Assembly (NCBI GenBank): GCA_020633775.1
Contig: JACKDA010000002.1
Span: 155,419 to 219,418 of the forward strand
Direction of reading: 5' to 3'
Origin: Gemmatimonadales bacterium
Lineage (GTDB): Bacteria; Gemmatimonadota; Gemmatimonadetes; Gemmatimonadales; GWC2-71-9
DNA length: 64,000 nucleotides
The translations under genes and the position numbers were made by a program. The notes beneath the pieces were generated by a model. The model made no database searches and had not been told where the DNA came from. It saw only the letters and a program-made list of their open reading frames with translations. This document shows, piece after piece, positions 16,980-25,276 of the stretch (its first letter is position 1; each line of letters starts with the position of its first letter).

Positions 16980-17537
16980 ATGCATCCCGACCTCGCCCGG
17001 GTGGCCAGCGAGTTTGACGAGGCGCAGGCCCGGATGCACCGGCTCGCCGAGTCGGTGGACGATGCGCAGTGGGTGCGTCGCCCCGCGGCGGGGCGGTGGT
17101 CGATCGACGAGTGCGTGGCGCACCTCACGCTGACCAATGAGCGGTACCTGCCGATCTTCGCGGAGGTCCTCGACGCCGCCCCGCAGCTGGACGACGCGTC
17201 GCGACCGATGCGCCCCGACATGACCGGCCGCCTGCTCGCCTGGTTGATGGAGCCGCCGGTGCGGTTCCGGCTGCCGACCGCGCCGACGTTCGAACCGCCG
17301 TCGAGTGCCGGCCGCGCCACCACGGTCGCGCTCTTCGACGCGATGCAGGCGCGGCTGCAGGACCAGATTCGCGAGATGGACGGCTTCGACATCAGCACGG
17401 TCCGGCTCGCCTCGCCGTTCAACGCGAAGGTCCGCTACTCCGCCTTCTCCGCGCTGCGCATCCTCGCGGCGCACGAACGGCGTCACCTGTGGCAGGCCGA
17501 GCAGGTCCGGACCCAGCTCCTGCGGGGGGGATCGTGA
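16980..17537 (+). CDS. DinB-superfamily protein
   Basis: 185 residues. The four-helix DinB pattern is visible, with metal-ligand histidines suggested by WSIDECVAHLTLTNERY and LAAHERRHLWQAEQV. DinB-like proteins include thiol transferases and many uncharacterised stress proteins. The stop overlaps the GTG start of a second DinB-like gene, so the two are translationally coupled. The ATG at 16980 follows the previous gene directly. Confidence 0.8.
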   Translation: MHPDLARVASEFDEAQARMHRLAESVDDAQWVRRPAAGRWSIDECVAHLTLTNERYLPIFAEVLDAAPQLDDASRPMRPDMTGRLLAWLMEPPVRFRLPTAPTFEPPSSAGRATTVALFDAMQARLQDQIREMDGFDISTVRLASPFNAKVRYSAFSALRILAAHERRHLWQAEQVRTQLLRGGS

Positions 17538-18031
17538 GCGTGTTCGCCGATGTCCGCAGCACGATGGTGCGCGACCTCGAGGGGTTCGTCGCGGAGCTGC
17601 ACGCCTACCCGGACGAGGCCTCGGTGTGGGCCCTGCCACCGGGATTCCTCAACTCCGGCGGGACCCTCGCGTTGCACGCGGCGGGAAACATCCGCCACTT
17701 CGTCGGCGCGGTGCTGGGGGAGACCGGGTACGTCCGCGACCGCGACCGCGAGTTCGCGGCGCGCGGCGTGCCGCGCGCGGAGCTGGTGGCGGAACTCGAG
17801 GCGGCGCGGGCGGATGTCGACGGCATCCTGCGCGTGCTGGATCCCGAACGGGCCTACGAGACCTTCCCCGTGCGGATCGGCGGCGAGCAGCTCGGCACCT
17901 CCCGGGTGCTGGTGCACCTCGCGACCCACCTCGCGTGGCATCTCGGGCAGGTCGACTACCACCGTCGCGCGGTGTGCGCGGTGGCGACCTCGGTCGGCGC
18001 GGTCGGCCTCAAGGCGCTTCAGGGCGACTGA
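17534..18031 (+). CDS. DinB-like protein, second of pair
   Basis: 165 residues. LHAAGNIRHFVGAVLG supplies the first histidine region and LVHLATHLAWHLGQVDYHRR the C-terminal His-rich helix, as expected of DinB/DUF1572-type proteins. The GTG start overlaps the upstream TGA. It is followed with a one-base overlap by a RidA gene. The pair is probably a duplicated DinB module, although sequence identity between the two is low. Confidence 0.75.
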   Translation: MSVFADVRSTMVRDLEGFVAELHAYPDEASVWALPPGFLNSGGTLALHAAGNIRHFVGAVLGETGYVRDRDREFAARGVPRAELVAELEAARADVDGILRVLDPERAYETFPVRIGGEQLGTSRVLVHLATHLAWHLGQVDYHRRAVCAVATSVGAVGLKALQGD

Positions 18032-18423
18032 TGCGGCAGCGGATCTCCTCCGGCAGCCCATGGGAGCCGATCGTGGGCTATTCGCGCGCGATGCGCTCGG
18101 GCAGCTTCCTGGCGATCTCGGGAAGCACGGCGGCCCAGCCCGACGGCTCGGTGGCGCATGTCGGCGACATGCATGGCCAGGCGCGCGCGACGCTCGAGGT
18201 GATCGGGCGCGCCCTCGCCGAGGCGGGGGCGGGGTTCGAGCACGTGATCCGGACCCGGATGTACGTGACCGACATCTCGCGCTGGGAGGAGGCGGGGCGG
18301 GCGCACGCGGAGGTGTTCGCGGAGATCCGTCCGGCGACGAGCATGGTCGAGGTCTCGCGCCTGATCCACCCGGACATGCTGATCGAGATCGAGGCCGACG
18401 CGATCGTGCCGGAGCGTCGCTGA
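18031..18423 (+). CDS. RidA family protein
   Basis: 130 residues. The segments ISSGSPWEPIVGYSRA, SFLAISGSTA, ATLEVIGRALAEAGAGFEH, VIRTRMYVTDI and PDMLIEIEADAIV fit the YjgF/YER057c/UK114 (RidA) family, whose members deaminate reactive enamine/imine intermediates from PLP enzymes. The conserved Arg in RTRMYV is kept and a Glu precedes the C-terminal strand. The start overlaps the preceding stop by one base (TGATG). Confidence 0.85.
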   Translation: MRQRISSGSPWEPIVGYSRAMRSGSFLAISGSTAAQPDGSVAHVGDMHGQARATLEVIGRALAEAGAGFEHVIRTRMYVTDISRWEEAGRAHAEVFAEIRPATSMVEVSRLIHPDMLIEIEADAIVPERR

Positions 18424-18491
18424 CCCGATCCTGACACGGCCCGCGCGCGGGGCGCGTACGATGGAGGATCCCTCGTGCCGTGGAGCCGCCG

Positions 18492-18992
18492 ATGCGTGTC
18501 GCCCTCCTGCTGGTTGCCCTCCCCGTCGTCCTGTCCGCCCAACAGCCCGCCCCGCCACCCGCCTGCACGGCGGACGCCCACCGCGCGCTCGACTACTGGA
18601 TCGGCGAGTGGACCGTGGCCGATTCGACCGGCCGACCAATCGCCGAGAGCTCGATCACCCGGGTGAGCGAGGGGTGCGCGATCGCGGAGCACTGGCGGCC
18701 GCTCCGCGGGAAGCCGGGCCGGTCGCTCTCGTGGTACGAGCCGCGCGACCAGCAGTGGCACCAGCAGTGGATCGACGGCAGCGGCTGGATGGCGCGCTTC
18801 GACGGCAATCCCGAGGACGGCGAGATGGTCCTCACCGAGGTGGCGCACCCGGCGACGCCGACCCAGCCGATCTCGCGGATGCGCTACGTCAAGCGACCCG
18901 GCGGCGTGGTGCGGCAGGTGCTCTGGCAGTCGAAGGATGGAGGTGCGACGTGGGCGCTCGGGTTCGTGGGGGATTATTCCCGGAAACCGTGA
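18492..18992 (+). CDS. Secreted DUF1579-like protein
   Basis: 166 residues with a signal peptide ending at VVLSAQQ. The mature domain begins LDYWIGEWTVADSTG and continues through EHWRPLRGKPGRSLSWYEP, a layout typical of small exported calycin-like proteins in the DUF1579 group. The ATG at 18492 gives a better signal peptide than the GTG at 18480. The stop codon lies inside the start of a seven-base tandem repeat. Confidence 0.7.
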   Translation: MRVALLLVALPVVLSAQQPAPPPACTADAHRALDYWIGEWTVADSTGRPIAESSITRVSEGCAIAEHWRPLRGKPGRSLSWYEPRDQQWHQQWIDGSGWMARFDGNPEDGEMVLTEVAHPATPTQPISRMRYVKRPGGVVRQVLWQSKDGGATWALGFVGDYSRKP

Positions 18993-19021
18993 GGCGTGAG
19001 TCCTGAGTCCTGAGGGGTGAG
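18991..19021. repeat. Heptamer tandem repeat (GAGTCCT type), four units
   Basis: Units GAGGCGT, GAGTCCT, GAGTCCT and GAGGGGT, then GAG, all seven bases long, begin inside the stop codon of the upstream gene. The same heptamer type recurs at 20375, 25277, 25325 and inside a kinase gene at 53210. Confidence 0.8.
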
Positions 19022-19097
19022 GGGGCGAGTGCCGCCCCGGGCGCGGTATCTTGTGGCGGTTCGCAATGACCGCAACAGGCAGCCCGGGGAGCGCACC

Positions 19098-20369
19098 ATG
19101 GCGAGGGAATCGACGGCGGCGGACGTCATCGCCCACCTGCGGCCGGGGATGCGCTGCTTCGTCCACGGGGCGGCCGCCACGCCGACGCCGTTGCTCGATG
19201 CGCTGGCCGCCGACCCCGCGCTGCACGACATCACCCTCTATCACCTGCACCTCGATGGTCCGCTCGCGCCGCTCGATGTCGCGCATGCGGGGCGCATCCG
19301 CAGCGTGTCGCTCTTCACCGGGCCGGCGTGCCGCGTCCCGATCGCCGAGGGTCGTGCCGACTACCTGCCGGTCTTCCTGAGCGAGATCCCGGGACTCTTC
19401 CGCACGCGGGCACTGCCGCTCGACGCCGCGCTGGTGCAGCTCTCCCCGCCCGATGCGCACGGGATGTGCACCCTGGGTCCTTCGGTCGATGTCGCGCGGG
19501 CGGCGGTCGACAGCGCACCGATGCTGCTGGCGGAGATCAATCACCGCTTGCCGCGTTCGCACGGCGACAGCGCCGTGCCGCTGAGTCGGGTCACCGCATG
19601 GACCGAGACCGACCGGCCGCTGCCGGAGCACGCGCCGACGCCGGAGTCGCCGGTCGTGGCGCGCATCGGCGAGCTGATCGCCGACCTCGTGGTCGACGGC
19701 GCCACGCTGCAGATGGGGATCGGCGCGATTCCCGATGCGGTCTGCGCCCGCCTCGGCAACCGTCTCGAGCTGGGGATCCACACGGAGATGTTCTCCGATG
19801 GCGTGGTCGACCTGGTCGAGGCCGGCGTGATCACCAATCGCCGGAAGCCGATCCTGCGCGGCCAGCTCACGACGTCGTTCGTCATCGGCACCCGTCGGGT
19901 GCACGACTTCGTCGATGACAACCCGACGGTCTCGTTCCAGCCGTCGGACTGGACCAACGACACGGCGCTGATCCGGAAGATCCCGCGGATGACCGCGATC
20001 AACTCCGCGCTGCAGGTCGACCTGACCGGGCAGGTGGTCGCCGACTCGATCGGGCACCGGATCTACTCGGGGATCGGCGGGCAGATGGACTTCATCCGCG
20101 GTGCGGCCCGCGCCGAGGGTGGCCGGCCGATCATCGCGCTGCCGAGCACGGCGAAGGGCGGCACGATCTCGCGGATCGTCACCACGCTCGACCCGGGGGC
20201 CGGAGTGGTCACCACCCGGGGACACGTGCACTGGGTCGTGACCGAGCACGGCGCGGTCAACCTGCACGGGCTGACGCTGCGCGAGCGGGGCGAGCGCTTG
20301 ATCGCGCTGGCGCATCCGGACGTGCGCGAGGAGCTGCGGCGCGAGTGGCGGGGGGTGCGGAACTACTGA
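19098..20369 (+). CDS. Acetyl-CoA hydrolase/transferase (4-hydroxybutyrate CoA-transferase type)
   Basis: 423 residues in two domains of class I CoA-transferase type. The catalytic Glu is expected in LELGIHTEMFSDGVVDL. LQMGIGAIPDAVCARLGNR, SGIGGQMDFIRGA and TTRGHVHWVVTEHGAVNL are classic family motifs. The N-terminal PTPLLDALAADP and HLHLDGPLAPL also fit. It transfers CoA between acyl-CoA and a carboxylate such as acetate, butyrate or 4-hydroxybutyrate. The ATG at 19098 is preferred over the longer frame because the region before it is spacer-like. Confidence 0.9.
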   Translation: MARESTAADVIAHLRPGMRCFVHGAAATPTPLLDALAADPALHDITLYHLHLDGPLAPLDVAHAGRIRSVSLFTGPACRVPIAEGRADYLPVFLSEIPGLFRTRALPLDAALVQLSPPDAHGMCTLGPSVDVARAAVDSAPMLLAEINHRLPRSHGDSAVPLSRVTAWTETDRPLPEHAPTPESPVVARIGELIADLVVDGATLQMGIGAIPDAVCARLGNRLELGIHTEMFSDGVVDLVEAGVITNRRKPILRGQLTTSFVIGTRRVHDFVDDNPTVSFQPSDWTNDTALIRKIPRMTAINSALQVDLTGQVVADSIGHRIYSGIGGQMDFIRGAARAEGGRPIIALPSTAKGGTISRIVTTLDPGAGVVTTRGHVHWVVTEHGAVNLHGLTLRERGERLIALAHPDVREELRREWRGVRNY

Positions 20370-20374
20370 CGGGG

Positions 20375-20402
20375 GAGTCGTGAGTCGTGAGTCCTGAGAC
20401 GT
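20375..20402. repeat. Heptamer tandem repeat (GAGTCGT type), four units
   Basis: Units GAGTCGT, GAGTCGT, GAGTCCT and GAGACGT follow the CoA-transferase stop directly and precede hairpin repeat A1. Confidence 0.8.
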
Positions 20403-20415
20403 GGGGGGGTCGAGG

Positions 20416-20471
20416 CGCCTCATCCCGAGCGGAGCATCCCGCAGGGATGCGCAGTCGAGGGACCTGCTTTT
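20416..20471 (+). repeat. Family A hairpin repeat, upstream copy (A1)
   Basis: Outer boxes CGCCTCATCCCGAGCGGAG and GTCGAGGGACCTGCTTTT enclose the hairpin GCATCCC-GCA-GGGATGC (20434-20450), a perfect seven-pair stem with a three-base GCA loop closed by C-G. The outer TCCC and GGGA can also pair, with GA facing GA inside them. The same outer boxes recur in reverse at 20824-20877 around a different core. The unit lies just upstream of the GIY-YIG gene. Confidence 0.85.
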
Positions 20472-20532
20472 TCCGGTACCGGCGCACGACGTGAGGCACC
20501 ACCACGGGACCTCCGCCCGCATATGCTCCGGC

Positions 20533-20886
20533 ATGCTCACCTCCGCCTGGGTCTACATCCTGGCCTCCCGCAGCCGCCGGCTCTACGTCGGCGTCACAAG
20601 GGACATGCAGCGGCGGTGGTTGCAGCACGCCGCGGGGACCGCGGATGGATTCACGAAGCGGTACCGGATTCACCGATTGGTCCACGCCGAGATGACCCTT
20701 CGCCTTGATGATGCCATTCGTCGTGAGAAGCAGATCAAGGGATGGCGGAGGTCGAAGAAGGTGGCACTGGTCGAGACCGCCAATCCCACGTGGGACGATC
20801 TGGCGGAGGTCTGGGGGTGGCGCAAAAGCAGGTCCCTCGACGTCGGCGGCTCCGCCGCCTCCGCTCGGGATGAGGCGTCCACGTGA
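20533..20886 (+). CDS. Single-domain GIY-YIG nuclease, bracketed by family A hairpins
   Basis: 117 residues. The catalytic core is of the small YhbQ/UPF0213-like type: WVYILAS (residues 6-12) and LYVGVT (17-22) form the GIY-YIG strands, RRWLQH supplies the Arg region, and REKQIKGWRRSKK carries the conserved Glu. NPTWDDLAEVWGW (about 84-96) ends the conserved part. From Lys98 to the stop the protein is encoded by inverted hairpin repeat A2, so the last 20 residues are repeat sequence rather than nuclease. Repeat A1 lies just upstream. This suggests a nuclease-repeat unit of about 460 bases. Confidence 0.85.
   Translation: MLTSAWVYILASRSRRLYVGVTRDMQRRWLQHAAGTADGFTKRYRIHRLVHAEMTLRLDDAIRREKQIKGWRRSKKVALVETANPTWDDLAEVWGWRKSRSLDVGGSAASARDEAST
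20824..20877 (-). repeat. Family A hairpin repeat, downstream inverted copy (A2)
   Basis: Read on the minus strand it shares the 19-base and 18-base outer boxes of A1 without change. The core differs: GGCGGC-GGA-GCCGCC, a six-pair stem with a GGA loop closed by C-G (20845-20859). The pairing is kept while the sequence changed, so the structure appears to be what is conserved. It encodes the C-terminal tail of the GIY-YIG protein. Confidence 0.85.
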
Positions 20887-20949
20887 AGTCGTCCCACCCC
20901 TCCTCCGCTTGCCCCGGCCCGGTTCGGCGGGTAATTTCCCGCCCCTGCT

Positions 20950-21022
20950 GGCCAGGTAGCTCAGTTGGTAGAGCACGTGACTGAAAATCACGGTGTCGGG
21001 GGTTCGATTCCCTCCCTGGCCA
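20950..21022 (+). tRNA. tRNA-Phe (anticodon GAA)
   Basis: A full cloverleaf of 73 bases: acceptor GGCCAGG (20950-20956) pairs with CCTGGCC (21015-21021), discriminator A. The D arm contains AGCTCAGTTGGTAGAGC. The anticodon stem CGTGA/TCACG encloses loop CTGAAAA, giving anticodon GAA for phenylalanine. The T loop is TTCGATT. CCA is not encoded. A strong hairpin follows. Confidence 0.95.
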
Positions 21023-21034
21023 CTCCGGATGCCC

Positions 21035-21070
21035 CGCGCCCCGGGACCGCTTCGACGGTTCCGGGGCGCG
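21035..21070 (+). terminator. Terminator hairpin after tRNA-Phe
   Basis: Arms CGCGCCCCGGGACCG and CGGTTCCGGGGCGCG form a 15-pair stem with one G-T pair and a six-base loop (CTTCGA), 12 bases after the tRNA. No T run follows. Confidence 0.65.
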
Positions 21071-21085
21071 TCGCGTCGTCCGGGC

Positions 21086-21277
21086 TCAGGTTCGGCGGTC
21101 GAGGAGGCGATCGAGGAGGCGACGGATCCAGCCACGCCGCGGTGCAGGACCGATGAACCGGGGCGGCTTGCCGCCACGGCCGTAGGGGCTCAGTCGCCCG
21201 GTGGACCCATTCCGGTCCGGTCGCGACTCGAGCGGTTCGCTCGGTGCCCTGTTTCGGTCCTTCGTCCACTTGCCCAC
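21086..21277 (-). CDS. Possible small basic protein
   Basis: 63 residues from a GTG start, beginning MGKWTKDRNRAPSEPLES and ending RRGWIRRLLDRLLDRRT. It is rich in Arg and Gly, with a short amphipathic C-terminus. It lies 60 bases downstream of the response regulator gene on the same strand and fills the space before the tRNA. A GC preference at third codon positions, judged by eye, mildly supports coding. No family recognised. Confidence 0.4.
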   Translation of the reverse strand: MGKWTKDRNRAPSEPLESRPDRNGSTGRLSPYGRGGKPPRFIGPAPRRGWIRRLLDRLLDRRT

Positions 21278-21338
21278 GATGCCATCCCTTGCCCTCGTAT
21301 CGGAACCTACCCCGGCGGGGAGGGGGACGTCGGTCGGG

Positions 21339-22061
21339 TCATGCGTGGGACAACAGCAGCTCCAGCTTGCGCCGGAGGTCGCCGAGGGCCTTCGACTTGA
21401 ACGAGCCCTTGGTGGACTCGATCACGTCGACGGTTTCCTTGATCGCCTGCTGCAACTGGGCGCCGCGCGGGCAGTTGATGAGCTGGCAGGCATGGGCGTT
21501 GGTCGGCGTGCCGGTCAGGGCGGCCTGGCCGATCTGCTGCAGGTCGGTGAGCGAGCCCATCACGTTGCGGAGCGTCAGGGCCAGGAACGAGTCGACGCCG
21601 GCGCTGCCGGGCGGCGCCTCGGCGAGGGCGTGCATCTCCCGCTGCCACTCGGCGGCGCGGGCCTCGTTGCGCCGCATCGCCTGCCACGCGCGGTAGCGGC
21701 GCACCGCCTCGACCGCGCGGTCGCGGAGGTCGGCGAACTCGACCGGCTTGGTGAGGTAGCCGGCGACCGGCAGGTCGATGCAGGTCATCGCCGAGCGGAC
21801 CGAGGGGTAGCCGGTGACGACGATCACCGGCAGCCCGCCGCGGCTCTCGGCGAGGCGGCGCAGGAGGGCGAGGTCGTCGTTCCCCGGCATCTCGAGATCG
21901 CTGATCACGAGGTCGTAGTCGGTGGCCTCGACGGCCGCGATCGCGGCCGGCGCATCGCCGACGGTGTCGACCGCGAACCCCTCGCGGCGCAGCAGGTCGG
22001 CGGTGGCCTCGGCGAAGACGGCCTCGTCGTCGGCGAGGAGGATGCGTCCCATCGAACTCAT
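21339..22061 (-). CDS. Response regulator with receiver domain
   Basis: 240 residues. A receiver domain occupies about 5-125: the acidic pair in ILLADDE, phospho-acceptor Asp in LVISDLEMPG, Thr in VIVVTGYPS and Lys in AGYLTKPVEF. The rest (about 130-240) is helical and ends in RRKLELLLSHA, without a recognisable DNA-binding or enzymatic domain. The start overlaps the stop of the upstream histidine kinase gene (ATGA), so it is its probable partner. Confidence 0.88.
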   Translation of the reverse strand: MSSMGRILLADDEAVFAEATADLLRREGFAVDTVGDAPAAIAAVEATDYDLVISDLEMPGNDDLALLRRLAESRGGLPVIVVTGYPSVRSAMTCIDLPVAGYLTKPVEFADLRDRAVEAVRRYRAWQAMRRNEARAAEWQREMHALAEAPPGSAGVDSFLALTLRNVMGSLTDLQQIGQAALTGTPTNAHACQLINCPRGAQLQQAIKETVDVIESTKGSFKSKALGDLRRKLELLLSHA

Positions 22062-24475
22062 GCGTGGTGCTCCCCGGGCTCGGGTTCATCAAAGGGCAGG
22101 GTGACGACGAAGCGGGCGCCTCCCTCGAGGGCGTCGTCGACCGTGATCGCGCCACCGGCGGCGGTGACGCTCCGGGCGACCATCGAGAGGCCGAGTCCCA
22201 TGCCGCTGTTCTCGGCGTTGGTGCCCTTGGTGGTGAAGAACGGCTCGAAGATCCGGTCGCGCAGCGGCGGTGGCACGCCCGGTCCCTGGTCGCGCACCTC
22301 GAGGACCAGGCCGTTGCCGTTGGCGTGGGCGGCGAGGCGCACGGTGCCGCCGGCCGGCGAGGCGTCGATCGCGTTCTGCACGAGATTGTAGACGATCTGG
22401 CGCAGCAGCGCGCCACGCAGCGGCACGACCGGGGGCACGCCGTCGAGCGCGGTCTCGACCTGCACCTGCGCCTTGCGGTTCATCTCGGCGAGCAGGGCGA
22501 CGGCATCGTGCACGACCGTGGAGACGGAGGTGTGCTCGCCCTCGCGTTCCGGCCGGTACGTCTCGTAGAGGCCGCGGGTGACGGTGGCGATCCGGTCGAC
22601 CTCGCGCTCGATGGCCCCGACGTAGCGATGGTGCGGGTGATCGGCCGGCACGGCATCCTTCACCAGCAGGAAGGCGTTGCGGATCCCGGCGAGCGGATTG
22701 TTGATCTCGTGCGCCACGCGCGCGGCGATGCGCCCCATCGAGGTGAGGGTCTCGATCTCGCGGAACTCGCGCTCGCTGCGACGGGCCTTGGTGACGTCGG
22801 CGGTGATGCCGAGCACGCGCACCGCGCGGTCGGCGTCGTCGCGCTCGACGGCGCGGCCGCGGTCGACCACCGTGTGCCAGGTCCCGTCCGGCGTCGCGAC
22901 CCGATACTCCGCCTCGAAGGCGTCGCGCTCCCCCGCGACGTGCGCGCGCAGCTCGCCGAGGACCCCCTCCCGATCGTCGGGATGGATCAGCTCGAGCCAT
23001 TCCTCGAGGGTGTGCTCGCGCCGCGCCGGGTCGAACCCCATGTAGCGCCAGAGGTGCGGGGACCGACTCAGGTCACCGGTGGCGACATCCCACTCCCAGA
23101 GGGCGTCGGTGGCACGATCGAGGGCGGCGGCGAGTTGCATCCGTTCCATCGCGCGGGCACTCCGACGGGCGCGGTCACCGAGCCGCACCGTCACCGAGAG
23201 CAGCGCACTCAGCACCAGGCCGAGGATGAGGGCGACCTCGGGGAGGGTGGAGCGCAGCGCGCCGACGGTGAGCGCGGTGGGGCGGGCGACGAGCTGCCAC
23301 TGTGCCTCGCCGAAGTCGAGCGGCACGGTGCGGTCGTAGCGCCCGGTGCTCCCCTCGCGTCCCTTCGGCGCCCCGATCACCAGCGACCACTCGGCCGAGA
23401 GCTCGGCCGCGGCGAGCTGGGTCAGCCGCTCGGCGGTCACGATCGCGGCCACCCCGCCGCGACAGGCACCGGCGACGCAGGTCGCGGCGTGGATCACCAG
23501 CCGGGCGGTGTCGTTGGGGATCGGGAGCACCACCACCGGGGCGCGTCCCTGGGTGCGGGCGATGGCGCGCACGGGCACGGCACGGGCCATCGGGATCGCC
23601 TCCTCCAGCGCGGGAATCGCGACGCGCGGCGTCCCGCTCGAATCGAGGACCGCGAGCACCGTCGCGGCCGGGACGTCGGGTCGGAGCTGGGTGAGGGCGA
23701 GTGCCGCCTCCTCGTCGGTCCAGGCGTCCTGGCGGAGGGCGAACTGCCGCAACACCTGGCCGACGTCGGTCACTTCGCTCCGCACCGCCAGTGCGGCGCG
23801 GGACGCCGCCGTGGTGCTGCGGCGATCGAGCTCCGATTCCTCCCGGATCACCAGGGCGCGCCAGAGGAAGACGCTGGCCACGACCCCGGCCACCCCGACC
23901 GCCGTCGGGGCCCAGGTCGGGTACGCCTCGGCGAGGGTCTCCTCGCCCCAGGAGAGCATGAGGAAGGCGACGCCGAGGAGCCCGGTGGCGGCAATGAGAC
24001 CGAGCGGGATCGCGCCGAGGGTGCGCGGCCCGAGGAGGTCGAACGACCCGACGAGCCGCACGAAGATCGCCGTCCCCGCCACGGCGGCGAGGGTGAGGCC
24101 GCCGACGCCAAGGGCGACCCGCGGGGCGCTCCGGGGGCCGAACGCGGCGACCACGAGGGCGCCGGCCCCGGCGAGGAGGACCGCGATCGTGGTCCAGTCG
24201 GCGCGGAGCGGGATCGGGGCGAGCCCGGCCGTTCCCGCGGCCAGCAGCAGGGTGAAGCCGAGCGCCAGCAGGGCCGCGATGCCGTGGCCCACCGGGGAGG
24301 GTCGGCAGCCGAGGAGGACCGCGAGGGCGACCAGCCCGAGTCCCGCCACCTCCACCGGGGGGAGGGTGGTGATCGCGGCGACGGCGACCGCCAGCGCAGC
24401 CCACGCGGCCCAGCGCGCCCGCTGCTGGGCCTGCTCCCGGCGCGGGAATTCGACGAGGGCGGGCGGTTCGGTCAT
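22058..24475 (-). CDS. Membrane hybrid-type sensor histidine kinase with PAS domain
   Basis: 805 residues. The N-terminal third has several hydrophobic helices (about eight), followed by a sensor region with another membrane helix near LPEVALILGLVLSALLSVTV. A PAS/PAC domain comes next (DRATDALWEWDVATGDL to VLGITADVTKARR), then HisKA with phospho-acceptor His in VAHEINNPLAGI, then HATPase with NAIDASP, DQGPGVP and GMGLGLS. It signals to the overlapping response regulator. The ATG at 24475 was chosen because earlier starts run into the neighbouring gene. Confidence 0.88.
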   Translation of the reverse strand: MTEPPALVEFPRREQAQQRARWAAWAALAVAVAAITTLPPVEVAGLGLVALAVLLGCRPSPVGHGIAALLALGFTLLLAAGTAGLAPIPLRADWTTIAVLLAGAGALVVAAFGPRSAPRVALGVGGLTLAAVAGTAIFVRLVGSFDLLGPRTLGAIPLGLIAATGLLGVAFLMLSWGEETLAEAYPTWAPTAVGVAGVVASVFLWRALVIREESELDRRSTTAASRAALAVRSEVTDVGQVLRQFALRQDAWTDEEAALALTQLRPDVPAATVLAVLDSSGTPRVAIPALEEAIPMARAVPVRAIARTQGRAPVVVLPIPNDTARLVIHAATCVAGACRGGVAAIVTAERLTQLAAAELSAEWSLVIGAPKGREGSTGRYDRTVPLDFGEAQWQLVARPTALTVGALRSTLPEVALILGLVLSALLSVTVRLGDRARRSARAMERMQLAAALDRATDALWEWDVATGDLSRSPHLWRYMGFDPARREHTLEEWLELIHPDDREGVLGELRAHVAGERDAFEAEYRVATPDGTWHTVVDRGRAVERDDADRAVRVLGITADVTKARRSEREFREIETLTSMGRIAARVAHEINNPLAGIRNAFLLVKDAVPADHPHHRYVGAIEREVDRIATVTRGLYETYRPEREGEHTSVSTVVHDAVALLAEMNRKAQVQVETALDGVPPVVPLRGALLRQIVYNLVQNAIDASPAGGTVRLAAHANGNGLVLEVRDQGPGVPPPLRDRIFEPFFTTKGTNAENSGMGLGLSMVARSVTAAGGAITVDDALEGGARFVVTLPFDEPEPGEHHA

Positions 24476-24521
24476 CCCTCGATGATCATCGTCCGGCCGG
24501 GGTTGCGCCACCATGCCCCGG

Positions 24522-25109
24522 TCAGGTGCCCTGGTTGCTGGCGCGCCTGGCGCGGCGGCGCGAGGGGGCGCTCGTGATCGGGATCGCCCCGTCATCGACC
24601 GGGCCGACCTGGACCACCGCGGCGCCTGCGGCGGGGTGAATCTCCGTCCGGGCGATCATCTCGAGCCGCCGCCTCGCGGCGTCCTCCTCGACGAGGGTTC
24701 GGGAGAGCAGGTCCACCACCTGATCCAGGCCAAGGGTATCGGCGAGCTCGATCGCCGTGCCGTAGCCGACCAGTTCGTACCCCTCGACCTGCAGGCAGCC
24801 GGCGAGGATCGCCGCATCGACCACGGCGGCATGGCCCTTCGCGGAGATGAGGGTGAGGGTCTCCACCAGGAGCCCCTCCATCCCCCGGCTGCGGGGGCCG
24901 TCCGGCCCCTCGCCCAGCAGATCGAGGGCCTCGACCAACCGGGCGACCTGAAGGGTGGTCTCCTGGCGGTGGTCGGCGATCGCGAGGCGGAGGGCCGGGG
25001 AGGTCGCCTCCTGGGCCAACTGGGGCCAGATGAGGAGCACCTGCCGCTCGGCGGCGTGGAGGTCCCTGAGCTGGGAGACCAGCAGGTCGTGGAGGGTATC
25101 GAGCGTCAT
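24522..25109 (-). CDS. YciE/DUF892 ferritin-like protein
   Basis: 195 residues. TLHDLLVSQLRDLHAAERQ at the start is the DUF892 (YciE/YciF) signature, with carboxylate and His ligands expected there and in DHRQETTLQVARL and AGCLQVEGYELVGYG. The C-terminus is a basic tail (APSRRRARRASNQ). DUF892 proteins are small helical di-iron ferritin-like proteins linked to stress. A stable hairpin lies about 30 bases upstream of the start. Confidence 0.85.
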   Translation of the reverse strand: MTLDTLHDLLVSQLRDLHAAERQVLLIWPQLAQEATSPALRLAIADHRQETTLQVARLVEALDLLGEGPDGPRSRGMEGLLVETLTLISAKGHAAVVDAAILAGCLQVEGYELVGYGTAIELADTLGLDQVVDLLSRTLVEEDAARRRLEMIARTEIHPAAGAAVVQVGPVDDGAIPITSAPSRRRARRASNQGT

Positions 25110-25140
25110 CGTGGCCTCCCGGGATCGCCGGCAAACAGAA

Positions 25141-25179
25141 AAGGCGCTGCCCCCCGATGGTGGTCGGGAGGAGCGCCTT
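25141..25179 (-). promoter_or_regulatory. Leader hairpin upstream of the DUF892 gene
   Basis: AAGGCGCT and AGCGCCTT pair perfectly (eight pairs) around an inner CCCCCCGA/TCGGGAGG stem. It lies about 30 bases before the DUF892 start, in the likely 5' untranslated region, and could act as an mRNA stability or attenuation element. No riboswitch class is recognised. Confidence 0.4.
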
Positions 25180-25276
25180 CACCAGGCGGGACCGGTGTCC
25201 CGCTCGGCAAGGTGGCCGGCAGGGCCGGCCGGAGCTGTGTCTGAGGCTACCGCCGGGCGGGGCTGATGTCTAGGGG

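Noticed and set aside
20950..21022. tRNA-Phe as an integration site for the nearby GIY-YIG unit
   Set aside because: No copy of the tRNA 3' end was seen on the other side of the unit and no integrase gene is present.
21201..22391. Long plus-strand frame opposite the response regulator and kinase
   Set aside because: It is a shadow of two overlapping minus-strand genes with clear receiver and kinase motifs.
25141..25179. Riboswitch upstream of the DUF892 gene
   Set aside because: It is a single stable hairpin without the conserved cores of any riboswitch class I know.
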